A DNA stretch of 64,000 bases from Polychytrium aggregatum (Eukaryota; Chytridiomycota; Chytridiomycetes; Polychytriales), in assembly GCF_025602895.1 (NCBI RefSeq), contig NW_026516207.1, forward strand, positions 682,001-746,000, read 5' to 3'. The position numbers and the translations under genes were made by a program. Every line of letters starts with the position of its first letter. Position 1 is the first letter of the stretch. Shown here in pieces: positions 1-9,879 of the stretch. A model generated the notes under the pieces. The model worked only from the letters and a program-made list of their open reading frames with translations. It was not told the DNA's origin and made no database searches.

Positions 1-190
1 GAGTGCTGGGCGTCGTCGATACGCCAGGCGAGGGGTTTGCTCCCTCTGCAACGGGAGCATTGAACTTGGTCTGCCTTGAGGGCGAAGACAAACCTGAATC
101 TACGGTATGTAATGTCTTTGAAATCGACCGGGATGAAGTCCTGGTCGTTGAGAGTGTTGCTCTTGGCCTTCTTGAGGATCGAGAGGGCCC
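1..190 (-). mobile_element. Edge of a second LINE copy, opposite orientation
   Basis: This stretch is the reverse complement of 228-417, with about ten mismatches over 190 bases by eye. It therefore carries the 5' part of the same LINE ORF1 in antisense. Base 1 pairs with base 417 and base 190 with base 228, leaving a 37-base centre (191-227). It presumably belongs to a second, head-to-head LINE copy continuing left of the window. Assembly folding of one copy is the main alternative. Confidence 0.85.
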
Positions 191-417
191 AGTGCTTCTC
201 CGCCCGACGTGGTTGAGGAAAAGATGTGGGCCCTCTCGAGAATCGAGAAGGCCAAGAACAACACTCTCAGCGACCAGGACTTCATCCCGGTCGATTTCAA
301 AGACATTACATACCGTAGATTCAGGTTTGTCTTCGCTCTGAAGGCAGACCAAGTGCAATGCTCCCGTTGCAGAGGGAGCAAACCCCCCGCCTGGCGTATC
401 GACGACGCCCAGCACTC
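1..417. repeat. Large inverted repeat at LINE 5' end
   Basis: The arms are 1-190 and 228-417, about 95% identical by eye, around a 37-base centre. Transcribed through, it would form a very long hairpin. It arises from two head-to-head copies of the LINE ORF1 5' region. Confidence 0.9.
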
Positions 418-1546
418 GGTCGTCTGCAAGAACATGCTGATGAGCCCGGACGCCGCCACCAAGGTGGAAGAATGCGGGAAGCATTTTTCCATCCTCGTAT
501 TCTGGGGCCTGATGACCCGCCATGACGAAGCCGGATGGAAGCTTTTCGAACAACGGGCCTCCCTCGCCGGTGCCGGGGCTGTCGGGAAGCGCGTCTGCGC
601 CACCGACATGCGCAAGAAGCAGAGTCCCCAACAGCAGCTTCAGCACATCCAGAGTGAGCTTCTCAAGAAAGCTCAGAAGATTAACGAAGAACTCGCCAAG
701 CTGGACCTCAGCAAGCCCGAGGAAGCTGCTAGAATCAAGGCCCTGACCCAGAGCGCCACCGAGTGCATGCAGACGCTCGCCTCCGAGCTGGAGCATGCGT
801 CCCGGGCCATCTCGGAACGCCCAGCTCCGACATCCTACGCAGCAGCCGCCCAGCGGGGTGCCAAGAAGCAGCCAGACAACAAGACAATCGACGCGCGCAA
901 GCTGGCGGCCCTCGAAAAAGTCCACCAGGAGGCCGATGCCGGCAAGAAGAACGAGGCCATCGGCGCCATCCTCCGCGGCCGTGACCCCACCGACGGCAAG
1001 TGGCTGGTGCCCAAGACTGCCACGCCATTCAGGATGATCAGATCCTCGGTCCCTGTCGAGGAAGGACCCTTAAAGGATAGGATGGACAACGCCGCTTGGG
1101 TTTACGTCAAGGGTATCCCTCGGGGTAGCTACCGCACGATCAGACAAGCTTTCAAGGAGAAGGGCTTTGCCACCAACCAGATTCTCAATATCAGCTTTGT
1201 CAACAACAGCGTCTGTGAGTTTGTTCTCAGAGACAAGAGCTCGAGAGAAGAATTCTTGAAGCACATTACGGACATGAAATTCACTGAAGTCGCACACATG
1301 GACGTGTCGAAGATCACCGAGGCCGAGAAGGAGTCCAAGAAGCTCCAAATCAAGAGCTTCATTGAACGCGCTGTCAGGATATGTGCGGAATCCAATGACC
1401 TCCTCACGGCGACCTTGTACCAACGGAAGATGAACAACCCAGCCGTCGCCGAGCAGATCACTGCTAAGGCGAAGGAACTGGCTCGCAACAAACCAGGCCG
1501 CCAAGAAAAAGGCGGACGCGAAGGAACCACTCCTCCCCGCAAATGA
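191..1546 (+). CDS. LINE ORF1 protein (RNA-binding, Gag-like)
   Basis: An open frame of about 450 codons precedes the endonuclease/RT frame. Near the start it has Cys-x2-Cys (CSRCRG), then a long Gln/Lys/Glu-rich region likely to form a coiled coil (residues about 150-215). A more compact C-terminal part contains VYVKGIPRGSYRTI, which resembles the start of an RRM-like fold. LINE ORF1 proteins package the element RNA; that role is assigned by position and composition. The frame is open back to about 191. The first ATG in frame is at 224, and the true start may lie in the inverted-repeat centre. The stop codon overlaps the ORF2 start as ATGA at 1543-1546. Confidence 0.75.
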   Translation, partial: SASPPDVVEEKMWALSRIEKAKNNTLSDQDFIPVDFKDITYRRFRFVFALKADQVQCSRCRGSKPPAWRIDDAQHSVVCKNMLMSPDAATKVEECGKHFSILVFWGLMTRHDEAGWKLFEQRASLAGAGAVGKRVCATDMRKKQSPQQQLQHIQSELLKKAQKINEELAKLDLSKPEEAARIKALTQSATECMQTLASELEHASRAISERPAPTSYAAAAQRGAKKQPDNKTIDARKLAALEKVHQEADAGKKNEAIGAILRGRDPTDGKWLVPKTATPFRMIRSSVPVEEGPLKDRMDNAAWVYVKGIPRGSYRTIRQAFKEKGFATNQILNISFVNNSVCEFVLRDKSSREEFLKHITDMKFTEVAHMDVSKITEAEKESKKLQIKSFIERAVRICAESNDLLTATLYQRKMNNPAVAEQITAKAKELARNKPGRQEKGGREGTTPPRK

Positions 1547-4500
1547 TGCAGCCCCAACCTACGCCCACTATTAGGTTCGCGACCCTGAATGTCTGCGGAC
1601 TTGAAACCTCTATACACGAGGTTATCGAAATGGTAAAAGCAAAAGACCTCGACTTTATAACGGTGCAGGAAACGTGGCTCAAACCACAGCAATCCATCGG
1701 ACCTTACAAGAACCTCATAGTTTTCGAAACCCGGGAAGAGGACACCTCTGCTGACGGCCTCGCAAGAGGCAAAGGCTGAATCGCCCTCATTCGGAACCCG
1801 AAAACCACCAACCTCGAAGACTTTAGCAACTTCCGCGTTGGACCTCATCACACGAGCATCTGGTTCAAGTTCCGAGGCATCGTCTTTGGCTCCTTCTACC
1901 TCAGACCTGCACTCTCGGCCGACGCCACTGAACTGCGAAAGTTCAGAGAAGCAGTCTCGGTGATCAAAAACAACACCACCAAGACGGACGCTCCCATCCC
2001 TTCGGTGATCATGGGCGACTTTAACACCCGCATGGGAAGAATGACCAGGGATACAGAAATATACAACGGCCGACTCAGACCACTCTTGAGCGCCATCAAC
2101 GAAGGCCATTTGAAGTTTGTCGACTCATCCAATCCCTATGGCCAACACTGGACCCACGTCGCAAGGGGACGAAACACGCAAAACTCGGTCCTCGACTTGT
2201 TCTTTGCGTCCACGGCCCTTATCAACCAGATCAAGTCGGCATTGGTCCACTTCAACGATACGTGCAACTCCGACCACCGTGTGGTTGCAATGGAGCTCGA
2301 GTGGGATGTTGCGAAGCAGCCCAAACGGCCACCAATCCTCGTGTGGCGGACAAAAAAGCTCGAGGACCCGGAAGTGCTCGAGCAGTACACGGAGGCCATA
2401 CAAGAACACCACCCGACAGTCGTCGAACAGATCACTCGGCTGGGAAACCGGCTGCCGCAAGAAGATGGACCAATGGCGTACGAAGCAGCCGTGGCCCTCG
2501 TCGAGTCAGGGTGGAATATCATCCAAAACCACATCACAACGGTTGCCAGCATCGTGATTGGCAAGCGCAAGAAAAACGGCCCGGCTCCCCGCAAACGGCT
2601 TCTGGACCCCGGAAATGGTGGATGCCAAGAGAAGACGGAACGCGGCATATCGACTGATCAACCAGCTGCCGCAAGGCTCAAGGCTGCAGCTGCGGGCCAT
2701 GGCCGACTACAGGCACTGGAACAGCGTCCTGAAACAACGGATCCGGATACAAAAGCAAGACTTTTACAACTCCTGGGCGCAGTCCCTCTCGACCAAATCA
2801 GACACCGATCTGCTCAAAGAAATCAGCAAGAGGAACAAGATCAGGAGTGGCTATTTCAACCAGTCGATCCTCCCAAACGATCAGGAGAGCATGGAGCGAT
2901 ACCGAACGCACTTTGGTAATGTCTCCAGTCGCCACCGTGTCCAAGAGAAAAACAACACCCCGTTACCACGAGAGGTGTTGCTCAGCCGAACCAGTGCCCA
3001 CGAAATCACCGCAAATGAAGTACGGTCTGCCATAAAGCACACGGGCAAGCGCAAGGCACCCGGCTCGGACGGGATCAGCGCCGTGCTCCTGCACCCGGTC
3101 ACAGATCACGTCTCCGAATGGCTGTGTCAGCTTTTCAGCTGGTGCCTATGGACCGGCGTCGTTCCTCGAGAGTGGAATGTCGCCACCAACCACCCGATCT
3201 GGAAGAAGAAGGGCGAAGAAGCCGACATCAAGACCTACAGGCCAATATCGCTTCTGCAGGTCGTCCGAAAGGTCTTTGAACGAATCATTCACAGCCGACT
3301 GCAGCAGGAGATGGGCGCCATCGACATCTCCCAAGGAGGCTTCCGCAACAACAGAGGGACCCTAGGACCAGGTCTTTGCACTCGACACCATTGTTAAAAT
3401 GATGATGAACGACGGACACACTCCGTGGATTGCCTTTATGGACATCAAGGCCGCTTACGACTCGGTCGATCGTCAGCTGCTCTGGCCCAAGCTCGAGAAC
3501 CGGAACGTTCCCGCGCACACGGTCCGCATCCTCCGTGCTCTCTTTGACGACGTGAGCACCACCGTCCTGGTGAGCGGCACCAGCTCCAAGCCATACTGGC
3601 TTGAGACGGGGCTGCTGCAAGGATCGGTCCTCTCTCCCACCCTTTACAGCCTCTTCATGGACGACCTCTCACAACGTCTCCGGGCGATCGCCTCGCCACG
3701 AATAGGAGATCTTATCATCAACAACGTCATGTACGCCGATGATATGGCGTTGATTGCAAAAGATCACGCAGACCTGCAGAGCCTCATCAGGATATCCGAA
3801 GCGCATGCGGCGGAGCATCATTACATGTTCGCGCCAGCCAAATGCGAAGTCACAACGGCAGAGGCCAACCCGGCACCTGTCATCCTCAACAACACACCGC
3901 TCGAGTTTGTCCGCTCCACCTTCAAATATCTTGGGGTGCAATTCGGCCCCGAAGGCATTGACGTGGAAGCCCATGCAAGCAAGCTCAAACACAAGGCCCA
4001 GCTTCAAACCAAGGAGCTCAGAAAGCACGGGATATTCAGCAAATCCATCTACCCCGGACTGATAGTCAAGATATACAAGACCTTTGTCCGACCGCGTCTG
4101 GAATACGGCCTTGCCATCATCAATCTGAGCGGACCCACGATGAACGATCTGCAACGATGCATGATGGAGACACTTCGATCCGCCCTCAACATCCGCCACA
4201 ACATATCCGGGCCGGCGATACAGGCGGTCACGGGGATATACTCTATGTCAACTCGGAAACAAGTACTGACGATCAAGTGCTTCGGCCGCTGGTACGATCG
4301 CAGAGGGCGACCCAGGCTTCCTCACGTCGCAGGTGCTCAGACACATTGCGGAGCTCCCAGCAAGGGATGCAAACAAAAGGATCCTCTCCAAGCTGACCGG
4401 AAACGCCACCTGGAAAGAGCTGGAACAGCAGCACAGAACCTTCCCAGAGCATTCAAGACCGGCCCTATTCGAGAAGGGGACAGGAACAGGCGTTCCCATC

Positions 4501-5038
4501 AAGAAGGCAATGATTATGCGCTTCTACGAAAAGGAAAGAAACCCCAAGCAAGGTGATGTCGATCGCAGGCACCTACAAATGGGATGGAGACCCTATCCTG
4601 ACCGCACGGATGCCAGTGATATCAGTCGCTCAAGCCCGAAGAATGTTTCTCTGGCGGGTCGGAGGCTTCCCTCCCAAACCTGATGGAGCGTGCAGGAAGC
4701 CCGGACCCAATGGTCCCAAAGTTCCCGTGAACAGGAAACATGCGTCGGAATGTGTCCGAGCCAAGAACCGTCTCGAGCAGTATGTACATCCTGCGAGGAT
4801 CCCCGAAGGCATCACGTACATCGACCTTGCAATCGACGCACTCCCCAAACTGGCTCGAGTGCCCGCAAGACCAGCCACCATCGACCAGGAAAAACTGAGC
4901 AAATGGCGAGCCAAACGCGAACGAATCCTCAACAACAGACCAGCGATCTGGCTGGATGTCGTGGCGGTGTTGGATGACATCGCAACTGAATGTCTGTCGT
5001 GGACGCCAATCCCTCGGATACGCCACGCACGACAGTAG
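1543..5038 (+). pseudogene. LINE ORF2: endonuclease plus reverse transcriptase, broken
   Basis: The first part (ATG at 1543) reads TIRFATLNVCGL and later ITVQETWLK, SVIMGDFNTRMG and SDHRVVAMELEW, the usual landmarks of an APE-type endonuclease. An in-frame TGA at 1777-1779 interrupts it. The frame changes near 2575-2600. The next frame carries KAPGSDGIS and TYRPISLLQVVRKVFERI, RT fingers motifs. It shifts again near 3365 into the palm, with FMDIKAAYDSVDRQ (motif A) and MYADDMALIA (motif C, near 3730). Further shifts occur near 4300 and 4550. The last frame ends with a Cys/His-containing tail. The catalytic residues themselves are still present in their separate frames. This is a dead copy of moderate age. 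Confidence 0.9.
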
Positions 5039-5469
5039 GAGCCTGAGGAAGTAATGCCACAGGCATACATCAGCACAAGTCTGGACATGGAAGTCGGAGC
5101 TGCAGATTCCAAACTGTCACTGAATAGATGAGTTCGGCGAAACTTGACATCGCCGCAGTGACGATTGTAAAATGTCCTGGTTGGCAAAGCCCACACCCAG
5201 TGCCAGAGCCCGCCAGGGACGCTAAGGCAAAGTCTTAATAAAGACCCACCCATTGACCGACCTATGGATAGGTTACAGGACAGGACAAAATAGACAGCAG
5301 GAGACATGCTCATTACGCCATAGTTGGCTGGCCGAACGGCTGAGCCAACAGGCGGCGGGTGGAGGTAGGGGTCGCCAGACGCAACGACCCACACGAATTT
5401 GGGAGCAAGAGGCAATATTCTGTGGCGATTATCCAGGGGTCATATATGGAAATCGCGATTTCCGGACAA
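5039..5469. other. LINE 3' flank and spacer before tRNA genes
   Basis: No ORF in this 431-base stretch looks like a gene. AATAAA lies at 5237-5242. The border between LINE tail and host DNA could not be placed. Confidence 0.5.
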
Positions 5470-5541
5470 GCTCTTATGGTCTAGTGGTATGACGTGTCCT
5501 TCACACGGATAAGGTCCCCAGTTCGATCCTGGGTGGGAGCA
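5470..5541 (+). tRNA. tRNA-Val (anticodon CAC)
   Basis: The 72-base sequence folds as a full cloverleaf. The acceptor stem pairs 5470-5476 with 5534-5540, with two G-T pairs. The D arm is short, and the anticodon loop TTCACAC gives CAC. The T arm is CCCAG-TTCGATC-CTGGG, followed by discriminator A at 5541. The internal A box (GGTCTAGTGG) and B box (GTTCGATCC) are standard for RNA polymerase III. There is no intron. No run of four T follows before the next tRNA. Confidence 0.95.
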
Positions 5542-5556
5542 AAGATAATCTTTAAC

Positions 5557-5638
5557 GACAGCTTAGCCAAGTGGTTACGGCGTTGGACTTGAAATCCAAT
5601 GGGCTTTGCCCGCGCAGGTTCGAACCCTGCAGTTGTCG
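5557..5638 (+). tRNA. tRNA-Ser (anticodon TGA)
   Basis: This is a class II tRNA with a long variable arm, typical of serine. The acceptor stem pairs GACAGCT with AGTTGTC. The anticodon stem-loop TTGGA-CTTGAAA-TCCAA gives TGA. The T arm is GCAGG-TTCGAAC-CCTGC, with discriminator G at 5638. It starts 15 bases after the tRNA-Val gene, in the same direction. There is no intron. Confidence 0.96.
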
Positions 5639-5652
5639 CAACGACGATCATA

Positions 5653-5663
5653 TTTTGCCTTTT
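5653..5663 (+). terminator. RNA polymerase III T-run terminator
   Basis: T-runs of four bases lie 15 to 25 bases after tRNA-Ser. They are the first such runs downstream of either tRNA, so they could end a joint transcript. Confidence 0.7.
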
Positions 5664-6421
5664 CTTTCCGCTGGCCTGCCGGTTTCGATCTTGCTTGCCA
5701 AAGGCATTTTGATTTTTGAGATGCTCGCTTGTTCGCTTGCTACTTTGATCTCGCCTGCGAGTACGTGTTTTGGTATCGTGGATTGCCGGCGGTTGCTTTG
5801 TTCTCAAGGACTTGCTGTCGATTCTTGGTGTATGTAGCTGCTCTTGCTTCTGCCTTCCGGCTCCCCGTATTTGAAAGTGCCCTGGCCTACATACACCCTC
5901 CGATTATTAGATACACCTCTACCCTAACATTCCCGCACTTCGTTTTTGGGCGCTGTGCCGAGATCGATGCCGTGTTGGTTTCCGCCGTCTATATATTTCG
6001 GTGCGGAGTCCGATCGTTTGCCACAAGCTTGGTCTTGGTGGCCCTGTGGCCGGTGAGTGGTCCGATAGGGGCCGGGTTGATCAAAGTCGGTCGTCGCGTC
6101 CGAGGATCACAGCCAAGCGATTTAGCATCAACGCCGATTTGGCTCTGGGCCAACAACATCTGGGCCAACAACATCCGGGCCAACAACATCTGGGACCGGC
6201 CCGTTCGTCGTCGGTCACCCTACCAGTCGCCCTGCAATTGGTTGCGTCATGCGGCTGGCTGCATCCTCGTCTCCAAGAGTGGCTCTCTTTGCCGCTACGC
6301 TTCCGCTGTGAACCTTCCAGGCATGAGGCAGCGATTCCATATTTGTGTTGTATGTTTTTCAGGATCCATGTATTTGGCATTATTCGCCCCTGCCTTGGTC
6401 GGCTTCTCAACCAGCTTTTCA
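5664..6421. other. Intergenic, downstream of tRNAs and of uS8m
   Basis: No gene recognised. It holds three tandem 15-base units (GGGCCAACAACATCT and variants) at 6147-6191. Confidence 0.5.
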
Positions 6422-6895
6422 TCAAGCCGCCATACACAGAACCTCACCACCGACTTCCTTGCTCAGAGCGTCTTTCAATTCCAGAATTCCATACTTCGTT
6501 TTCAGTATCGTAATGTGGCCGACTCCTTGTGGACGGAGCAGAGGCGACGCTCGTCGAGCAGAGGCGATCGCCTTGAGCTCAAGGACCGAAGCAAATACTT
6601 TGCGCGATGGCTTTGAAATCGTTGACATCTTCTTTAGGACGGGCTCTCCCTCGTGATACTTGAGGTCCATCCAGATTTTTCGACGAGCGATGTTGTCTGG
6701 TGTCACCGGTACTACTGAACCGGTGTGGTAAGGCCCTTTGTCGTCACCGCTCATGTAGGATGAGATAAACCCTTCATCGTACAGAATATGGGCAATCGAT
6801 CGGTTCACATTGGTGTAAGGGACGGCAATCCGTCGAAATCGCCAACGAAAGCTGTTTTGAATCTGGGAACAGAGATTGGCAACGTTGGCGCTCAT
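6422..6895 (-). CDS. MRPS8: Mitochondrial small-subunit ribosomal protein uS8m
   Basis: The single-exon 157-residue protein matches the ribosomal uS8 family in layout. The N-terminus (MSANVANLCSQIQNS) resembles the D-x-I-A-x-x-L-x-x-I-x-N opening of S8. Middle residues VLKKMSTISKPSRKVF correspond to the conserved stretch ending in SxPGRRVY. Near the C-terminus come LLRPQGVGHITILKTKYG and then DALSKEVGGEVLC, the usual GxxxLxT..G end with the GGE(V/I)L signature. The length and fungal-type insert (EGFISSYMSGDDKG) point to the mitochondrial rather than cytosolic protein (uS8/RPS22). It would bind small-subunit rRNA in the mitoribosome. It is divergent from SmB across a 0.9-kb gap. Confidence 0.9.
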   Translation of the reverse strand: MSANVANLCSQIQNSFRWRFRRIAVPYTNVNRSIAHILYDEGFISSYMSGDDKGPYHTGSVVPVTPDNIARRKIWMDLKYHEGEPVLKKMSTISKPSRKVFASVLELKAIASARRASPLLRPQGVGHITILKTKYGILELKDALSKEVGGEVLCMAA

Positions 6896-7828
6896 TCTGG
6901 GTTTGAAAGTTCGGCGTCCGGCTGCTGAGTTTGATGGTAGTGGATCTGATCTGTTGGTCCGAGTCGGAGGTTTCGATCGTTAGTGCCGTTCTGCGATGCT
7001 ATGTTTTCTGTCGGTATTTTCCGTCCGCGGAAATGCCGGCTCGCTCCGAATCCAAGGAAACCGCCGAGATCAGCGCAGTGAACCGAGTTTCGCTTGCGAT
7101 ACCGGTGCTGGCATCATTGCTCGGCACTCATTTGAACTTGTCCTATCGCTGTTTGATCGCTTTCAGCATCCATCCGCAGCTTATTCGTTTCTCATGGCCC
7201 TCTTTCATTTGGGCTCCGGATCTCGGCAGTGATCTCGCACAGATGCTCCTCGTTTCAAAAGTTGCTCTCCACCCCCCCCCTTCGCTGGGTTTCGGCCGCG
7301 AGTTTGTCCCCCAAATATCCGCTTCCTGGCTGTTCCCGTTATGTATGCCCATGTGGCCGTATTTCCCTCTCCAGGGCATGACGAGCAACGGTCCTGGCAG
7401 CCTTGGTGTCGTCCTGTGGCCAGGCTCCAGTCCTGCATCTCACCCTGAGCTCGTCTCACTCTGTGCGTCACACTGATTCAAAGCTGCTGCCGTCGCCTAC
7501 CTCTTCCGATGCAAATGAGTCGAGTGCGTCTGCTTGCGTGTTCGTCTGTCGAGGCGGCTCGCGGTGCTTGATCTGGGCCGATCGTGCTGCTGTCGCCCTT
7601 CGTCTTTTTTTCTTCGTGGCTGCGTGTTCTGTGGTCACGTTGCTGGCTCCAGCCGCCCTCGAGCCCACTCCAGCCAGCTCCTGCCTCGCCGCTTTTCTTG
7701 CTGGGACGGCCGTGCCGCGGCGCAACGAGATCTCGGCAGTTTCGCTGATCGGGCTCTGTTTGCTCCCGACGCCCGCCGCTCGTCGACCTTCCTGTTCACC
7801 GTGGTGCCGTGGACCAGCAGCCTCAGCC
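6896..7828. other. Intergenic between divergent uS8m and SmB
   Basis: Presumably holds both promoters. No ORF with protein-like character was seen; the open frames here are GC-driven. Confidence 0.5.
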
Positions 7829-9072
7829 ATGGTGCGTGCCGTCGTTGATCTCTTCAACCATTCTCCGATCCTATATTGGTCGGCCTTGGCGTCATCCGCC
7901 AGCATCTGTCATATCGCCCCGCGCGGTCGCTGCACTCCGGTTATCCATCCCCACTGGCGTCCCTGCCCGCATGTCTCAACTCACTCCGTTCCGCTTGCAT
8001 CGATCATCCAGTCGATTTCAAAGACATCAAAGATGCTGCAGTTTCTCAACTGTCGGCTAAGAATCACAATTTTGGATGGAAGGACTTTGATCGGACAAAT
8101 GCTCGCCTTCGACAAGCATATGAATCTGGTGCTTTCGGACTGCGAGGAGTTTCGAAAGATCAAGCCAAAGGGACCCGTCCCGGCTGGTCAGCCCGATCGT
8201 GAAGAAAGAAGAACTCTAGGACTGGTTGTCCTGCGTGGAGAAACGATCGTCAGCATAAGTATCGAAGCCCGTCTCCCCTCGGCAGACGAAAGCAAGTCAA
8301 AAGCAGCCAGCAGCGGCCCTGGTCTGGCCCGTTCCGCTGGGCGAGGCGTGGCCATCGCTGCTGCCCCGGCTGGTATTCCCGCCGGTAAGTCTCTTGTCGA
8401 CAGATTGTGTTCGACGCTCACGAAGCCGTCGCGCCAATGTTCGTTGTTATCACCACCTCCAGCGCTTGTCATCTCAAACACCATCGCACCTTCCCCTCCA
8501 TGTCGACAGCACTTGCCGGCCCTGTTCGCGGTGTTGGCGGCCCTGGTATCCAGCAGATGCAACCTGCTGGCCGAGGAAACTTTGTGGCCCCTCCCGTCGC
8601 ATACGGACGTCCCCCCATGCCTGGCCCTCCCGGCCCTGGAGGTCTTGCGCCGCGCCCTGGTCCTCCTATGATGGGCGGTGCCCCTCCCATGCCGCCCTTT
8701 GGTCGTGGTGGGCCTCCACCAGGCTTCCGTCCTCCGCCCGTAAGTCCCGTTGTGTCTTGTCGGTCCCTATGCTGATCTGGCTTCCGAGAGTGTGACCAAC
8801 CCTGCATTCCACTACTTGCTCCATTTATAGGGTATGCCCATGGGTGGGCCTCCTCCTGGATTCCCAATGGGCGGTGTGCCTCCACGACCGGGGTAAGTTA
8901 TCTGTCTGCTTTTCGGATCGTTGTGTTTGGAGACATCGTCGTTCTGCGGTCTATCTTTGGACTCTTGTGGATTCGATCTGACTGATCTAATCTGATGCTT
9001 TGCCCTCCGTTCAGATTCCCTCCCGGTCCTCCTCCTGGCTTTAGACCGGGTCCCCCTCCCCCGCGATCATAA
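7829..9072 (+). CDS. SMB1: Spliceosomal Sm protein B (SmB/SmB')
   Basis: The body exon (8024-8384) encodes an Sm fold: [14 protein letters not shown], then [20 protein letters not shown] (Sm1) and [14 protein letters not shown] (Sm2), followed by the SmB-type FRKIKP stretch between them. Later exons 8510-8739, 8831-8892 and 9015-9072 give a long Gly/Pro/Met-rich tail with PPGM/PPGF-type repeats, as in SmB. Introns are GTAAGT..CAG/TAG. SmB is one of the seven proteins of the Sm ring on U1, U2, U4 and U5 snRNAs. The start is uncertain. I favour a first coding exon consisting only of ATG at 7829-7831, spliced (GTGCGT..AAAG) to 8024, giving MTSKMLQF; the alternative is ATG at 8033. Confidence 0.93.
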
Positions 9073-9879
9073 GCTTCAATCTTCACGAAATGCACCGCGG
9101 CATCCTGTGTTGATAGCCAGCGGCAACAGCATCCTGGATCTTGAATACACACACACGTCCGTCAAATGCATTTACATCGCTCACGGGCCACTCACAATCC
9201 TTCGATTCCGTAGTGCTGCACTGCGGCGTTCCAACTCGATCCCGTGGAATGCTGCCCATTATCAGCTCGGGAGCACTGCCCCTCCCCTCATTCTGTCTGC
9301 CTGCGATATCGTATTTAATCGATCCTGCGGTGGATCTCCATGGGCGAGATCGACTTGCACATTGCGTGCCTGTCCTTTGGCTGCATCGATGTGACAATCT
9401 ATTGATCGATTTGCACCGACTCCATAAACTATGGCATGAGCACGCACGGGGTACTGGAGCTCGCTGATCGCACACATTTTTTGATTAACCCATACAGATC
9501 ACCTTCCCTCTGACGATGGTGGTGGTGGTGGTGGTGGTGGTGGTGGTGAAACTGCTTGAAACTGCTGGAGAGCCTCAAGCCACAGAGACTTGTCTTTGGG
9601 CAACTGCCAAACAAATGTGTACCCACACTCAGAATCAATAGTTTCTCAACAGCGAGATGCTCCATGCAGCCGAGAGCCATGAGAGAGCCGTAAGCCCGTC
9701 CCCAACACCGAGGGCTTCGAAAGCAGGGCGGGTTTCGCGACGAGGCCACAGGCCGAGGGCATCCATTCCCGGCCCCGCCCATTTTTTTGCCGCTCCCTCC
9801 TCGTGGGCTCGAGGGCAGTCGTTCGCTCGCCAACATCTTACAGCCCAACCGGCTTCGTGGTGATCGTCCATTGCCTCTC
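9073..9879. other. Intergenic, with (GGT)n microsatellite
   Basis: No gene recognised. A pure GGT run lies at about 9515-9548. Confidence 0.5.

Larger units (their letters stand above)
191..5242 (+). mobile_element. Decayed non-LTR retrotransposon (LINE, APE-type)
   Basis: The element has an ORF1 (about 191-1546), then an ORF2 region with an N-terminal apurinic-type endonuclease and a reverse transcriptase with the YADD motif near 3733, ending at the stop at 5036-5038. The 3' flank carries AATAAA at 5237-5242. No RNase H domain was recognised and no clear poly-A tail or target duplication was found, so the right border is approximate. ORF2 is broken by an in-frame stop and several frame changes, so this copy cannot make ORF2 protein. 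The endonuclease-then-RT order fits the APE-type LINE branch that includes Jockey, Tad and I; the clade was not resolved. Confidence 0.9.

Noticed and set aside
5470-5541. Reading the first tRNA as tRNA-Glu (TTC)
   Set aside because: The TATGGTCTAGTGG start looks Glu-like, but placing TTC in the loop leaves a broken anticodon stem and C at position 33. The CAC reading gives five stem pairs and T33.
6147-6191. Protein repeat WANNIRANNI
   Set aside because: It arises from a three-unit 15-base DNA repeat in a non-coding 3' region.
5729-6616. Plus-strand frame opposite uS8m
   Set aside because: Overlaps a clear ribosomal protein gene on the other strand and has no recognisable motif.
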